Below are positions 55,833 to 64,000 of a DNA stretch of 64,000 nucleotides, piece after piece. The translations under genes were made by a program, and so were the position numbers. A model generated the notes under the pieces. It saw only the letters and a program-made list of their open reading frames with translations, ran no database searches and was not told where the DNA came from. The DNA comes from Actinomadura madurae (GTDB taxonomy: Bacteria > Actinomycetota > Actinomycetes > Streptosporangiales > Streptosporangiaceae), in contig NZ_FOVH01000002.1 of NCBI RefSeq assembly GCF_900115095.1, forward strand, positions 806,001-870,000. The letters run 5' to 3'. The stretch's first letter is position 1, and each line of letters starts with the position of its first letter.

Positions 55833-56974
55833 ACGGTGGTGGAGTCGAACGTCTCGCCCGGCCGCAGGACGGTGGACGGGAAGCCCGGCTGGTTCGGGGA
55901 GTCGGGGAAGTGCTGGGTCTCCAGCGCGAACCCGTCGCCCTGCCGGTAGACGCGGCCGCTCGTCCCGGCGAAGCTCCCGTCGAGGAAGTTGCCGGAGTAG
56001 AACTGCACGCCCGGCTCGGTCGTGCTGATCTTCAGGACGCGCCCGGAGCGCGGCTCGGTGACCCGCGCGGCCTCGGTGAGCGCGCCCGCCCGCCGCTGGT
56101 CGAGGACGAAGTTGTGGTCGTACCCCTGCCCGATGAGCAGCTGCGGGTCGTTGACGCGGATCCGCTCGCCGATCGCGTGCGCCCGGGTGAAGTCGAACGG
56201 GGTGCCCTTCACCGGGGCGAGCTCGCCGGTCGGGATCAGCGTCGGGTCGACCGGCGTGAAGCGGGACGCGTTGAGCCTCAGCCGGTGGTCGTAGATCGTG
56301 CCCGTGCCCTCCCCGGCGAGGTTGAAGTACGAGTGGTTGGTCAGGTTGACGATGGTGGCCTTGTCGGTCGTCGCGTGGTAGTCGACCCGCAACCGGTCAT
56401 CGGCGGTCAGCGTGTAGGTGACGGTGGTCCTGAGCGTGCCCGGGTAGTTCTCCTCGCCGTCCGCGCTGGTGTACTCCAGGCGCAGGCCGACGCTGTCGCG
56501 GCCCTTGACGGGGTGCGCGTCCCAGACCTTGGTGTCGAAGCCCTTGAGGCCGCCGTGCAGGCTGTTCTCGCCGTTGTTGAGGGCGAGCTGGTACGTGGTG
56601 CCGTCCAGGGTGAACCGGCCCTTGGCGATGCGGTTGGCGTACCGGCCGATGACGGCGCCGAAGTAGGGGCCGCCGTTCAGGTCGACGTAGTCCTTCAGCG
56701 TCGGGAAGCCGAGGACGACGTTGGCGCGCCGCCCGTGCCGGTCCGGTGTCTCCAGGGTCTGGACGATGCCGCCGTAGGTGATGATGCGCACCCGGACGCC
56801 TCGCCCGCTGGTGAGGGTGTAGCGGTCGACCTTCGTGCCGTCCTCCAGGGCGCCGAACGGCTCCTTGGAGATGCCGGGCCGCGCGTGCGACGGCGCGGCG
56901 CCCGCCGGGACGGCGGAGACGGCCAGTGCGGAGCCGACCATGGCCGATGCCGTGATCGCCAGGATCCTCTTCAT
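55808..56974 (-). CDS. galM: exported aldose 1-epimerase (mutarotase)
   Basis: The product is 388 residues. The signal peptide [27 protein letters not shown] is followed by the GalM fold: [41 protein letters not shown], the catalytic His in [23 protein letters not shown], and the base Glu in [17 protein letters not shown]. It interconverts alpha and beta anomers of aldoses outside the membrane. ATG 56974 is 2 nt after the peptidase stop, and its ribosome site GAGGAG overlaps that gene's end, so the two are translationally linked. Why a peptidase and a mutarotase are paired is not obvious. Confidence 0.94.
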   Translation of the reverse strand: MKRILAITASAMVGSALAVSAVPAGAAPSHARPGISKEPFGALEDGTKVDRYTLTSGRGVRVRIITYGGIVQTLETPDRHGRRANVVLGFPTLKDYVDLNGGPYFGAVIGRYANRIAKGRFTLDGTTYQLALNNGENSLHGGLKGFDTKVWDAHPVKGRDSVGLRLEYTSADGEENYPGTLRTTVTYTLTADDRLRVDYHATTDKATIVNLTNHSYFNLAGEGTGTIYDHRLRLNASRFTPVDPTLIPTGELAPVKGTPFDFTRAHAIGERIRVNDPQLLIGQGYDHNFVLDQRRAGALTEAARVTEPRSGRVLKISTTEPGVQFYSGNFLDGSFAGTSGRVYRQGDGFALETQHFPDSPNQPGFPSTVLRPGETFDSTTVYAFSAAR

Positions 56975-56976
56975 CG

Positions 56977-59109
56977 TTACTCCTCGGGGGCGAGGGTGCG
57001 GGTCGCGGCGCGGAGGCTCTGGAACAACCGGGCCTCGTACGCCTTGGCGGAACGGACGTCGTGGTCGACGAAGAGCGCGTCGTTCAGCGCGGGGAGCCGC
57101 TGGGTCGCGTATCCGGTGTCGATGCCGGGCGCGTAGACCTGGTGCCGGTACCAGGGACGGCCCGGCAGCCCCGCCCGGGTCAGCAGGTCCCGCTCGGTCT
57201 GCATGATCTTGTCGTTGAGGCGGCGGAACGCGGCCGTGTCGCCCTTCCGGAGCGCCGCCTCCGCACGCGCCTGCAGGGCCTCCGCCGCGCGCTGCCAGGC
57301 CTTGGCCTGCGCGATGTCGCGCGAGACGTCCACGACGACGGACCCGAGCCGCTCGCGCTGCTCTTCGGTGAAGTCGGTGAGGTACTGGACCGTCTCCGAC
57401 GCGTACGGGCGGTAGCGGAGCGCGACCACGTCGGCGTTGGCGAGCCGCAGCGTCGCGATGCCGGCCAGCCGCGACATCGCCGCGTGGTACTCCCAGGTGG
57501 GGTCGCCGAACCGCGACATCCAGTAGTGGTCGTCGCAGGCGCAGTGGTAGTTCCCGGCGTTCCCCGTGGAGGACGAGCCCAGATCCATCGCCGGGACCCC
57601 GAACCGCTGGAAGAACGCCTGGAAGTCCGAGCCTCCGCCGATGCGGTCGATGGGGGTCGTGCCGTCGTTCTGCGCCTTCCACGCCTCGTACAGCGTCCCA
57701 CCGGTGCCCGGCCACCGCACGTCCTTGGTCGCGTCGATGACGGACTGGTCCAGCGCCGGTGTCGCCGAGGCGCCGAAATGGGACCCTCCCGCGCCGTCCA
57801 TGTTCAGGTAGGCGACCGCGTCGCGGAGCCGGTTTCCGCGCTGCTCGGCGTACTCGGTGGAGCCGAACAACCCGTACTCCTCGCCGTCCCAGGTGGCCAG
57901 GACGACGGACCGCTTAGGCCGCCAGCCCTTCTTGAGGAGCTGCCCCAGAGCGCGTCCCACCTGGAGCACGTTCTCCGTACCGGACAGGTTGTCGCTGCTG
58001 CCGTAGGTCCACGCGTCGTGGTGCGCCCCGAGGATGACCTCCTGCTCGGGATGCTCGCTGCCGGGGATGCGCACGGTGACGTCCCACAGCGGGCGGACCT
58101 GGAACGTGTTCTCCAGGTCCAGGTGCACCTTCGTCCCGCCGGGGCCGAACCGGTACGCGAACGGCAGGCCGCCCTGCCATTCCTTCGGAACCTGGTCGCC
58201 CTTCAGCGCGCGCAGGAGCGGCTCGGCCGCGCCGTAGGAGATCGGCGTCGTCGGGACGAGCCCCTTGAGCATCGGGGCCTGCGACGGCGGGATCCGGTGC
58301 GCGCCCTTCACCGACGGCCAGCCGGGGGTCTGCGGGTCCCCGGCCGCGAGCTGGATCTGCGCGATGCTGCCGCGCTGGATGCCGTCCGCGGCGCGCCACG
58401 GCCCGTCCGGGTAGACCGGGCCCCGGGCGGACCCGTCGTCGGCCGGGTCGGAGTAGATCAGCACGCCCTTGGCGCCCCGCTCGGCGGCCTCGCGCGGCTT
58501 GATCCCGCGGAACACCGCCCCGTACCGGACGAGGACGATCTTGCCCTGCACGGAGACGCCCTTCTCGGCGAGCAGCGCGAAGTCCTCGGGGCGGCCGTAG
58601 TTGGCGTAGACGACCTCGCCGCGGACGTTCCCCGACGGCGACATGCCGTTGTGCCCGGGGATCACGTCGTCGTAGTGCTTCTGCCAGGGACGCTTCTTCT
58701 CCTTGACCGGCAGCGTCCGCCGGTGCGGCGCCGTCATCTCCACTTTCACGCGCCGCGGCAGCGACAGGTAGGCGTAGTACGTCCGGACCTCGGGCTTCAG
58801 TCCGTACGACCGGAGGCGCTCGACGATGCGCCGGACGCGGTTCCGGTCGCCGGTGGTCGTGGTGAGGCCCGGCTCCTCCGACAGTTCGGCGTCCAGGTCG
58901 CGGGCGACCTTCGCGGACGGGACGGCCTTGAACAGGCGCTCGTAACGCCGCTGCCAGTCGGAGTTCTCCTTGGTGAAGCCCGCGATCGGATCGTTCCCGG
59001 TGGGGGCGGGGGGCGAGGCCGCGGCCGGGGCAGCGGCGGTGAGCGTGAGGGCGAGGGACACGGCAGGGGCGCCGAGCGCCGCCAGTGCCTGGGTTCGGGA
59101 GCGGAACAC
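56977..59109 (-). CDS. secreted M28-family metallopeptidase (glutamate carboxypeptidase II-like)
   Basis: The product is 710 residues from GTG 59109 (GGGAGGT 7 nt upstream). A signal peptide ends near APAAAS. A PA domain (about 120-330: VVYANYGRPEDFALLAEKGV, KIVLVRYGAVFRGIKPREA) is inserted before the M28 catalytic core. The zinc ligands are visible: GAHHDAWTYGSSDNLSGT, then ATWDGEEYGLFGSTEYAEQ with the catalytic Glu, YLNMDGAGG, and a C-terminal His in NYHCACDDHYW. A helical TFR-type dimerisation region follows. The whole layout equals PSMA/GCPII. It probably trims N- or C-terminal residues from extracellular peptides. It is divergent from recD2 across 124 bp and is followed by the coupled epimerase gene. 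Confidence 0.94.
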   Translation of the reverse strand: MFRSRTQALAALGAPAVSLALTLTAAAPAAASPPAPTGNDPIAGFTKENSDWQRRYERLFKAVPSAKVARDLDAELSEEPGLTTTTGDRNRVRRIVERLRSYGLKPEVRTYYAYLSLPRRVKVEMTAPHRRTLPVKEKKRPWQKHYDDVIPGHNGMSPSGNVRGEVVYANYGRPEDFALLAEKGVSVQGKIVLVRYGAVFRGIKPREAAERGAKGVLIYSDPADDGSARGPVYPDGPWRAADGIQRGSIAQIQLAAGDPQTPGWPSVKGAHRIPPSQAPMLKGLVPTTPISYGAAEPLLRALKGDQVPKEWQGGLPFAYRFGPGGTKVHLDLENTFQVRPLWDVTVRIPGSEHPEQEVILGAHHDAWTYGSSDNLSGTENVLQVGRALGQLLKKGWRPKRSVVLATWDGEEYGLFGSTEYAEQRGNRLRDAVAYLNMDGAGGSHFGASATPALDQSVIDATKDVRWPGTGGTLYEAWKAQNDGTTPIDRIGGGSDFQAFFQRFGVPAMDLGSSSTGNAGNYHCACDDHYWMSRFGDPTWEYHAAMSRLAGIATLRLANADVVALRYRPYASETVQYLTDFTEEQRERLGSVVVDVSRDIAQAKAWQRAAEALQARAEAALRKGDTAAFRRLNDKIMQTERDLLTRAGLPGRPWYRHQVYAPGIDTGYATQRLPALNDALFVDHDVRSAKAYEARLFQSLRAATRTLAPEE

Positions 59110-59233
59110 CAGCGATACCTCCCGGTACGCATTGCGGGTGCACGTACGGGTGCGCCCGGAACGTACGCCGCGATCAACGGAAGATCCAGAACGTTCGCCG
59201 GATCCGGCCAGCCCGTCCGGTGGATCGGCCATC

Positions 59234-61474
59234 ATGGTGGACGTGCCGACCCCCGCGACCCCCAACGCCACGCCGCGTCCGGCGGAGCTTGAGGCGGTCT
59301 TGGAACGGATCACGTACGCCAACGAGGAGACCGGTTACACCGTCGCCCGCGTGGCGACCGCCAAGAGCGGGGGCGACCTGCTCACCGTCGTCGGCGCGCT
59401 GCTCGGCGCCCAGGTGGGGGAGAGCCTGCGCCTGGTCGGGCGGTGGCGCTCGCATCCGAAGTACGGCAAGCAGTTCGAGGTGGACTCGTACACGACCGTC
59501 CTGCCGGCGACGATCCAGGGCATCCGCCGCTACCTCGGCTCCGGGATGATCAAGGGGATCGGCCCGGTGATGGCCGACCGGATGGTCGGGCACTTCGGCA
59601 CCGACATTCTGCGGATCATCGAGGAGGAGCCGGAGCGCCTCGTCGAAGTTCCCGGCCTCGGCCCGAAGCGCACCCGGCGGATCGCGGACGCGTGGGAGGA
59701 GCAGAAGGCCATCAAGGAGGTGATGGTCTTCCTGCAGGGCGTCGGCGTCTCCACCTCCCTCGCCGTCCGCATCTACAAGAAGTACGGGGACGAGTCGATC
59801 GACACCGTCCGCGAGCGCCCGTACCAGCTCGCGTCGGACGTGTGGGGCATCGGGTTCAAGACCGCCGACACGATCGCGCAGGCGGTCGGCATCCCGCACG
59901 ACAGCCCCGAGCGGATCAAGGCGGGCCTGCAGTACACGCTGTCCGAGGCGGCCGACGACGGGCACTGCTTCCTGCCCGAGCCCAACCTGGTCACGGCGGC
60001 CGAGAAGATCCTCGGCGTGCCGCGCGAGCTGATCGTCCCGGCGCTGGACGAACTGGCCCGCGACGAGGGCGTCGTCCGCGAGCCGATCCCCGGCGGCGGG
60101 GAGGACGCCGCGACGATCCCGGCGGTGTACCTGGTGCCGTTCCACCGGGCCGAGCGGTCCCTCGCCCGCGGGCTGCTGGACCTGCTGGACGCGCCGACCG
60201 ACCGGTTGAAGGCGTTCGCGGACGTCGACTGGGACAGAGCGCTCCCGTGGCTCAGGCAGCGCACCGGACAGGCCCTCGCGCCCGAGCAGGAGGAGGCCGT
60301 CAAGCTCGCGCTGACGTCCAAGGTCGCGGTGCTGACCGGCGGGCCGGGCTGCGGCAAGAGCTTCACCGTCCGGTCGGTGGTGGAGCTCGCCGCGGCGAAG
60401 AAGGCCAAGATCGTCCTGGTGGCGCCGACCGGCCGCGCCGCCAAGCGGCTCGCCGAGCTGACCGGGCACGAGGCGGCGACCGTCCACCGGCTCCTGCAGC
60501 TCCAGCCCGGCGGCGACCCCAGATTCGACCAGGACGACCCGCTGGACGCCGACCTGGTCGTCGTGGACGAGAGCTCCATGGTCGACCTGATCCTCGCCAA
60601 CAAGCTGGTGAAGGCGATCCCGCGCGGCGCGCACCTGCTGCTCGTCGGGGACGTCGACCAGCTCCCGTCCGTCGGCGCGGGCGAGGTGCTGGCCGACCTG
60701 CTCGGTGCGGAGGCGATCCCGCGGGTCCGGCTCACGAAGATCTTCCGGCAGGCGCAGCGGTCCGGGATCGTCGTCAACGCGCACCGCGTCAACTCCGGCG
60801 ACCACCCCCACACGCGCGGCTACGACGACTTCTTCCTGTTCCCGTGCGAGGAGCAGGACGAGGCCGCCGAGATGACCGTGGACGTCGTCGCCAACCGGAT
60901 CCCGCGCAGGTTCGGCCTCGACCCGCGCCGCGACGTCCAGGTCCTCACGCCCATGCACCGGGGCGCGGCCGGGGCGGGGACGCTGAACACGATGCTCCAG
61001 GAGGCGCTGACCCCGCACGACGACGCCCGCCCCGAACGCCGCTACGGCGGGCGCGTGTTCCGCGTCGGCGACAAGGTCACCCAGCTCCGCAACAACTACG
61101 ACAAGGGCGAGGCGGGCGTCTTCAACGGCACCGTCGGCGTCGTCACGTCCGTCTCCCTCGAAGAGCAGTCGCTCACCGTCCTGACCGACGAGGACGAGAG
61201 CATCGACTACGCCTTCGACGAGCTGGACGAGCTCGCCCACGCCTACGCGATCACGATCCACCGGTCGCAGGGCAGCGAGTACCCGGCGGTCGTCGTCCCG
61301 CTCACGACCGGCGCGTGGATGATGCTGCGCCGCAACCTGCTCTACACGGGCATGACCCGCGCGAAAAAGCTCGTCGTCCTCGTCGGGTCACGGCGGGCGC
61401 TGGCCGCCGCCGTCCGCACCGCCGGGGCCGGCCGCCGCCACACCGCGCTGGCGCACCGCCTCTCTCAGCGGTAG
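59234..61474 (+). CDS. recD2: RecD2-type ATP-dependent 5'-3' DNA helicase
   Basis: This 746-residue product has an N-terminal OB-like domain (LERITYANEETGYTVARV) and tandem helix-hairpin-helix motifs (YLGSGMIKGIGPVMADRMV, LVEVPGLGPKRTRRI). The SF1B helicase core has Walker A GGPGCGKSFT near 369, DLVVVDESSMVD (motif II), GDVDQLPSVGAGEVL, LTKIFRQAQRSGIVVNAHRVN, and AITIHRSQGSEYPAVVVP plus YTGMTRAKKLVV (motifs V-VI). This is the RecD2 family, which works without RecBC in replication and repair. ATG 59234 is used; no strong ribosome site is seen. Its end overlaps the convergent MBL gene by 10 bp. Confidence 0.95.
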   Translation: MVDVPTPATPNATPRPAELEAVLERITYANEETGYTVARVATAKSGGDLLTVVGALLGAQVGESLRLVGRWRSHPKYGKQFEVDSYTTVLPATIQGIRRYLGSGMIKGIGPVMADRMVGHFGTDILRIIEEEPERLVEVPGLGPKRTRRIADAWEEQKAIKEVMVFLQGVGVSTSLAVRIYKKYGDESIDTVRERPYQLASDVWGIGFKTADTIAQAVGIPHDSPERIKAGLQYTLSEAADDGHCFLPEPNLVTAAEKILGVPRELIVPALDELARDEGVVREPIPGGGEDAATIPAVYLVPFHRAERSLARGLLDLLDAPTDRLKAFADVDWDRALPWLRQRTGQALAPEQEEAVKLALTSKVAVLTGGPGCGKSFTVRSVVELAAAKKAKIVLVAPTGRAAKRLAELTGHEAATVHRLLQLQPGGDPRFDQDDPLDADLVVVDESSMVDLILANKLVKAIPRGAHLLLVGDVDQLPSVGAGEVLADLLGAEAIPRVRLTKIFRQAQRSGIVVNAHRVNSGDHPHTRGYDDFFLFPCEEQDEAAEMTVDVVANRIPRRFGLDPRRDVQVLTPMHRGAAGAGTLNTMLQEALTPHDDARPERRYGGRVFRVGDKVTQLRNNYDKGEAGVFNGTVGVVTSVSLEEQSLTVLTDEDESIDYAFDELDELAHAYAITIHRSQGSEYPAVVVPLTTGAWMMLRRNLLYTGMTRAKKLVVLVGSRRALAAAVRTAGAGRRHTALAHRLSQR

Positions 61475-62250
61475 CGCAGCAGCTCCCAGGGGTCGTGGGC
61501 GCAGAACACCTCGACCTCGCCGCCGAGCGCCAGCTCCCGCAGCCGGGCCACGTTCGCGAGCCGCAGCTCCCGGTCGACCTCGCCGCCGGCCTGCACGAGC
61601 TCCATCAGCGGGTGCGTGACCGGCTCGGGACGGTCCACCTCCCCGTGGTACATGTACGCGTCGCCCGCGTGCAGCAGCCACCGGTCGCCGTCCCGCACCG
61701 CCACCCCGGCGTGGCCCGGGGTGTGCCCGCCGAGCGGGATCAGCAGGATGTCCTCCGGCACGCCCTCCAGGGCCCGCACGCCGTCGAACCCGTGCCAGGT
61801 CCCGCCCTCGCCGCCCTCGTAGACGACCCACTTCGGGCCGTGGGCGAGCTGCGCCGGGGTCTTGCCGCCGTCGGCCCGCTCCGCCTCGAACAGGTGCACG
61901 GCCGCGTCCGGGAAGTCGCTCAGCCCGCCGGCGTGGTCGCGGTGCAGATGCGTCGGGACGATGTGCCGCACGTCGGAGGCCGGGAAACCGAGCCCCTCGA
62001 CCTGCCGGACGGCCGTGGCGGCGGGGTCGAGCGCCGGCCCCGCCATCTCCACCCAGTCGTCCAGCAGCCGCTCGGACGGACGCTCGATGTCGCCGAGGCC
62101 GATGCCGGCGTCCACGAGCACCAGCCCGGCCGACCCGGTCTCCACCAGCAGCACATGGCCGACGGCCCGAGCCGGCCGGAGCGGGCTCTCCGGCCCGTCC
62201 GCCGGTTCGATCTCCCGCATGGGAGCGCAGTCGAGGTGGTGAACGCGCAT
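61465..62250 (-). CDS. MBL-fold metallo-hydrolase
   Basis: This 261-residue product starts at ATG 62250 after GAGGAG. It opens MRVHHLDCAPM and continues VGHVLLVETGSAGLVLVDAGIGLGD. The metal-binding THLHRDHAGGLSDF (HxHxDH), then GGHTPGHAGVAV and LHAGDAYMYHG, complete a dinuclear zinc site. The family includes quorum-quenching lactonases and other hydrolases. The gene is 23 nt downstream of the TetR repressor on the same strand, so it is the likely regulated enzyme. The substrate is unknown. Confidence 0.93.
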   Translation of the reverse strand: MRVHHLDCAPMREIEPADGPESPLRPARAVGHVLLVETGSAGLVLVDAGIGLGDIERPSERLLDDWVEMAGPALDPAATAVRQVEGLGFPASDVRHIVPTHLHRDHAGGLSDFPDAAVHLFEAERADGGKTPAQLAHGPKWVVYEGGEGGTWHGFDGVRALEGVPEDILLIPLGGHTPGHAGVAVRDGDRWLLHAGDAYMYHGEVDRPEPVTHPLMELVQAGGEVDRELRLANVARLRELALGGEVEVFCAHDPWELLRYR

Positions 62251-62257
62251 GGGACTC

Positions 62258-62287
62258 CTCAGATCAGGTCGGCTCAGATCAGGTCGG
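62258..62287. repeat. 15-bp perfect tandem duplication at the tetR 3' end
   Basis: CTCAGATCAGGTCGG occurs twice in a row (62258-62272, 62273-62287). The unit includes the last codons and stop of the TetR gene, so the extra copy lies just after the stop and does not change the protein. Confidence 0.95.
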
Positions 62288-62837
62288 CGAGCTGGGCGGT
62301 CACGCGGTGGATGACCGACACGTCCCGCCGGACGCGGGCGAGCATGATGGCGCCCTGCAGGGACGACAGGACGAGAGCGGCCAGCGGTTCGGCGCGCTCC
62401 TCCGGTACGCCCCATCCCCGCAGGGCGGCCGCGATGCCCTGCTGCCACCCGGCGTAGACGTCGTCGCAGGACGCCCGGATGGCCTCGCTCTCGGCGGCCG
62501 TCTCCAGCGCCACGGTCGCGACCGGGCAGCCCTTGCTGAAGCCGGACTCGCGCAGGTTCCGCGCGAAGTGGTCGCCCATCGCCGCCAGCCCGGCCCGCGC
62601 GTCGGGCGCGGCGAGGACGGCCTCGGTGAGCGCCTCGCCCACCTCGCGGCCGGACAGCGCCACCGACTCGGAGGCCAGCTGCTCCTTCCCGTCCGGGAAG
62701 TGGAAGTACAGCGATCCCTTCGGCGCCCCGCTCTCCGCGAGCACCTGGGTGAGCCCGGTGCCGTGGTAGCCCTGTCGCTGGAAGAGGTCCGCGGCCGTCC
62801 GCAGCACGCGCTCTCGTGTCTCGCCCCGTGGTGCCAT
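62274..62837 (-). CDS. TetR-family transcriptional repressor
   Basis: This 187-residue product has an N-terminal helix-turn-helix (TRERVLRTAADLFQRQGYHGTGLTQVLAESGAPKGSLYFHFPDGKEQLA) and an all-helical ligand domain with CPVATVALETAAESEAIRASC, as in the YcdC/LmrA-like branch of TetR regulators. It is co-directional with the MBL-hydrolase 23 nt downstream. An inverted repeat just upstream (62848-62863) overlaps a TATAGA -10, fitting autorepression. The inducer is unknown; it is plausibly the hydrolase substrate. Confidence 0.93.
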   Translation of the reverse strand: MAPRGETRERVLRTAADLFQRQGYHGTGLTQVLAESGAPKGSLYFHFPDGKEQLASESVALSGREVGEALTEAVLAAPDARAGLAAMGDHFARNLRESGFSKGCPVATVALETAAESEAIRASCDDVYAGWQQGIAAALRGWGVPEERAEPLAALVLSSLQGAIMLARVRRDVSVIHRVTAQLADLI

Positions 62838-62847
62838 GGGGCGAGAC

Positions 62848-62863
62848 TAGACCGACTGGTCTA
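62848..62863 (-). promoter_or_regulatory. candidate TetR operator
   Basis: TAGACC-GACT-GGTCTA is a perfect 6-bp-arm inverted repeat 10 nt upstream of the tetR ATG. It overlaps the stop codon of the LacI gene (62861-62863) and a TATAGA -10 element on the minus strand (62865 to 62860). Confidence 0.6.
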
Positions 62864-63958
62864 TAGATTCAACTCCGGAGTCACGTCCCGCGCGTTCCGC
62901 GCGCCGTCCGCGTCCTTCCCGCCCTTCCCGTCCTCGCCGTCCTCGGCGGGCGGCGGCGCGGTGCTCTTGCGGACGACGAGGCTGGTCGACAGCTCCATCC
63001 GGGTGGCGACGGGCTCGCCCGCCCGGATGCTCAGGATCATCTGGGCGGCGGACTCGGCCATCTGCCGCAGCGGCTGCAGGACGGTGGTGAGGGCGGGGCT
63101 CGCCCAGGGGGCGACCGCGACGTCGTCGTAGCCGACCACCGACAGGTCGTCCGGGACGCGCAGGCCGTGGACCCGCGCGGCCTCCAGCGCGCCGAGCGCC
63201 TGCAGATCGCTCCCCGCGAAGATCGCCGTGGGCCGGTCCGGCCGGCCGAGCAGCTCCATCGCCCGCTCGAAGCCGCCCTGGACGTGGAAGTCGCCGTAGG
63301 TCACGAAGGTCGGCTCCACGTCCAGCCCGGCCATGCTCATCGCGGACCGGAACCCGTCCAGGCGCGCGACGGAGCACAGCATGTCCGCCGGGCCGGTGAT
63401 GATCGCGATCCGCCGGTGGCCCTGGTCGATGAGGTGCCGGGTCGCCGCCAGGCCGCCGGACCAGTTGGCCGAGCCCACCGACGGGACGTCCGGGTCCGGG
63501 TCGCCGGCCGGGTCGATGATGACGAACGGGATCGAGCGGGAGCGCAGCCGCTTCTTGTGCGCCGGCGGCAGGCTGGAGAACAGCAGGATGACGCCGAGCG
63601 GACGGCGCCGCAGCACCCCCCCGATCCACTCGGGCCCGGGGGAGTGCCGGGTGCCGCTCTCGGTCAGGACCAGGCTGGCGCCGTTGGCCTTCGCGACGCT
63701 CTCCACGCCGCGGATCAGCTCCATCGTCCAGAGGCTCTCGATCTCGTGCAGGACGATCTCGATGAGCGGCGCCTCGGTCGCGGCCCGGGACCCCCGCCGG
63801 TAGCCGTGGTGCTCCAGCAGCTGCTCCACCCGCAGCCGGGTCTTGCTCGCCACGTCCTCGCGTCCGTTGAGGACTTTCGAAACCGTCGAAATGGAGACGC
63901 CGGCCTGATCCGCCACTTGGGCCAGGGTCACCCGGCCTGTCTCATCGTCCTGCTGCAT
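62861..63958 (-). CDS. LacI-family transcriptional regulator
   Basis: This 365-residue product has the LacI helix-turn-helix VTLAQVADQAGVSISTVSKVLNGREDVASKTRLRVEQLLEHHGY. A periplasmic-binding-like effector domain follows: GVILLFSSLPPAHKKRL, FVIIDPAGDPDPDVPSVG, GHRRIAIITGPADM, AIFAGSDLQALGALEAARVHGLRVPDDLSVVGYDDV and ALTTVLQPLRQMAESAAQMI. It ends in a charged Gly/Asp/Glu-rich tail. Such proteins repress sugar genes. The target is probably beyond the right edge; a link to the rhamnoside locus 28 kb away is only possible. ATG 63958 follows TATGCT by 6 nt, suggesting a leaderless mRNA. Confidence 0.94.
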   Translation of the reverse strand: MQQDDETGRVTLAQVADQAGVSISTVSKVLNGREDVASKTRLRVEQLLEHHGYRRGSRAATEAPLIEIVLHEIESLWTMELIRGVESVAKANGASLVLTESGTRHSPGPEWIGGVLRRRPLGVILLFSSLPPAHKKRLRSRSIPFVIIDPAGDPDPDVPSVGSANWSGGLAATRHLIDQGHRRIAIITGPADMLCSVARLDGFRSAMSMAGLDVEPTFVTYGDFHVQGGFERAMELLGRPDRPTAIFAGSDLQALGALEAARVHGLRVPDDLSVVGYDDVAVAPWASPALTTVLQPLRQMAESAAQMILSIRAGEPVATRMELSTSLVVRKSTAPPPAEDGEDGKGGKDADGARNARDVTPELNL

Positions 63959-63985
63959 TCCCGCAGCATAAGGATTTCGGAGCCG

Positions 63986-63995
63986 CGTTCGAAAG
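63986..63995. promoter_or_regulatory. candidate LacI-family operator over its own -35 region
   Basis: CGTTCGAAAG has a TTCGAA centre and is one base from the palindrome CTTTCGAAAG, the type of site used by actinobacterial LacI regulators. It lies 28 nt upstream of the ATG, where the -35 region of the promoter with the TATGCT -10 (63970 to 63965) is expected. Confidence 0.45.
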
Positions 63996-64000
63996 TTGGC

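Noticed and set aside
59188..59204. GAACGTTC upstream of recD2 as a possible LexA site
   Set aside because: The two half-sites are adjacent without the 4-nt spacer that LexA needs.
63874..63883. CTTTCGAAAC inside the lacI coding region as a second operator
   Set aside because: It falls in codons for the conserved recognition helix (STVSKVLN), so coding constraint explains it.

Overview
The window is very GC-rich with GC-biased third codon positions, several genes start with GTG, and at least two promoters appear leaderless. It also carries an ImuA'/ImuB/DnaE2 mutagenesis cassette, DUF574-type methyltransferase, Pkn-type kinase and Ppx/GppA genes. Together these point to a filamentous actinomycete. 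An Actinomadura/Thermomonosporaceae or Streptosporangiales host is my inference; nothing in the window fixes the genus. Genes are densely packed, no gene-free stretch exceeds about 300 bases, and I saw no rRNA, tRNA, CRISPR array or insertion sequence.

1-34400 (+ strand): a rhamnoside-degradation locus. Eleven exported glycosidases (one cut by the window edge) of the GH78, GH78-like and GH106 types are packed head to tail, often with ATGA or GTGA overlaps. Two cytosolic enzymes sit among them: a fused rhamnulose-1-phosphate aldolase/lactaldehyde dehydrogenase and an L-fucose/L-arabinose isomerase-type protein. The logic is that the secreted enzymes strip rhamnose from a complex glycan, and the sugar is then imported (the transporter is not in the window), isomerised, presumably phosphorylated, and cleaved. 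A strong hairpin at 32274-32305 precedes the last glycosidase.

34407-36782: ordinary genes for a RibD/DHFR-fold reductase, an aldo/keto reductase and a SAM-dependent methyltransferase.

36841-42085: the most unusual region. Two 252-bp direct repeats (251/252 identical), each carrying the same 72-codon gene, bracket a four-gene minus-strand operon of visibly lower GC. In transcription order it encodes a Crp/Fnr-type cyclic-nucleotide-binding regulator, a class III nucleotidyl-cyclase-like protein, a STAND-like P-loop NTPase with helical repeats, and an unrecognised protein. The cyclase ends in, and the NTPase begins with, almost the same glycine/aspartate-rich motif (GGDAF-GDKV-G-K--IH). That layout matches paired amyloid-signalling motifs that couple NLR-like NTPases to effectors. 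I propose a cyclic-nucleotide signalling or defence module on a recently acquired or excisable segment.

42113-48909: ribokinase, a small PH-domain membrane protein, Ppx/GppA phosphatase, an MMPL transporter, and a membrane Ser/Thr kinase with an outer beta-propeller.

49039-54697: the imuA'-imuB-dnaE2 SOS mutasome under a consensus LexA box.

54795-64000: mtnA with a leader hairpin, an exported M28 peptidase coupled to an exported aldose 1-epimerase, recD2, a TetR-MBL pair with a candidate operator, and a LacI-family repressor with its own candidate operator at the right edge.
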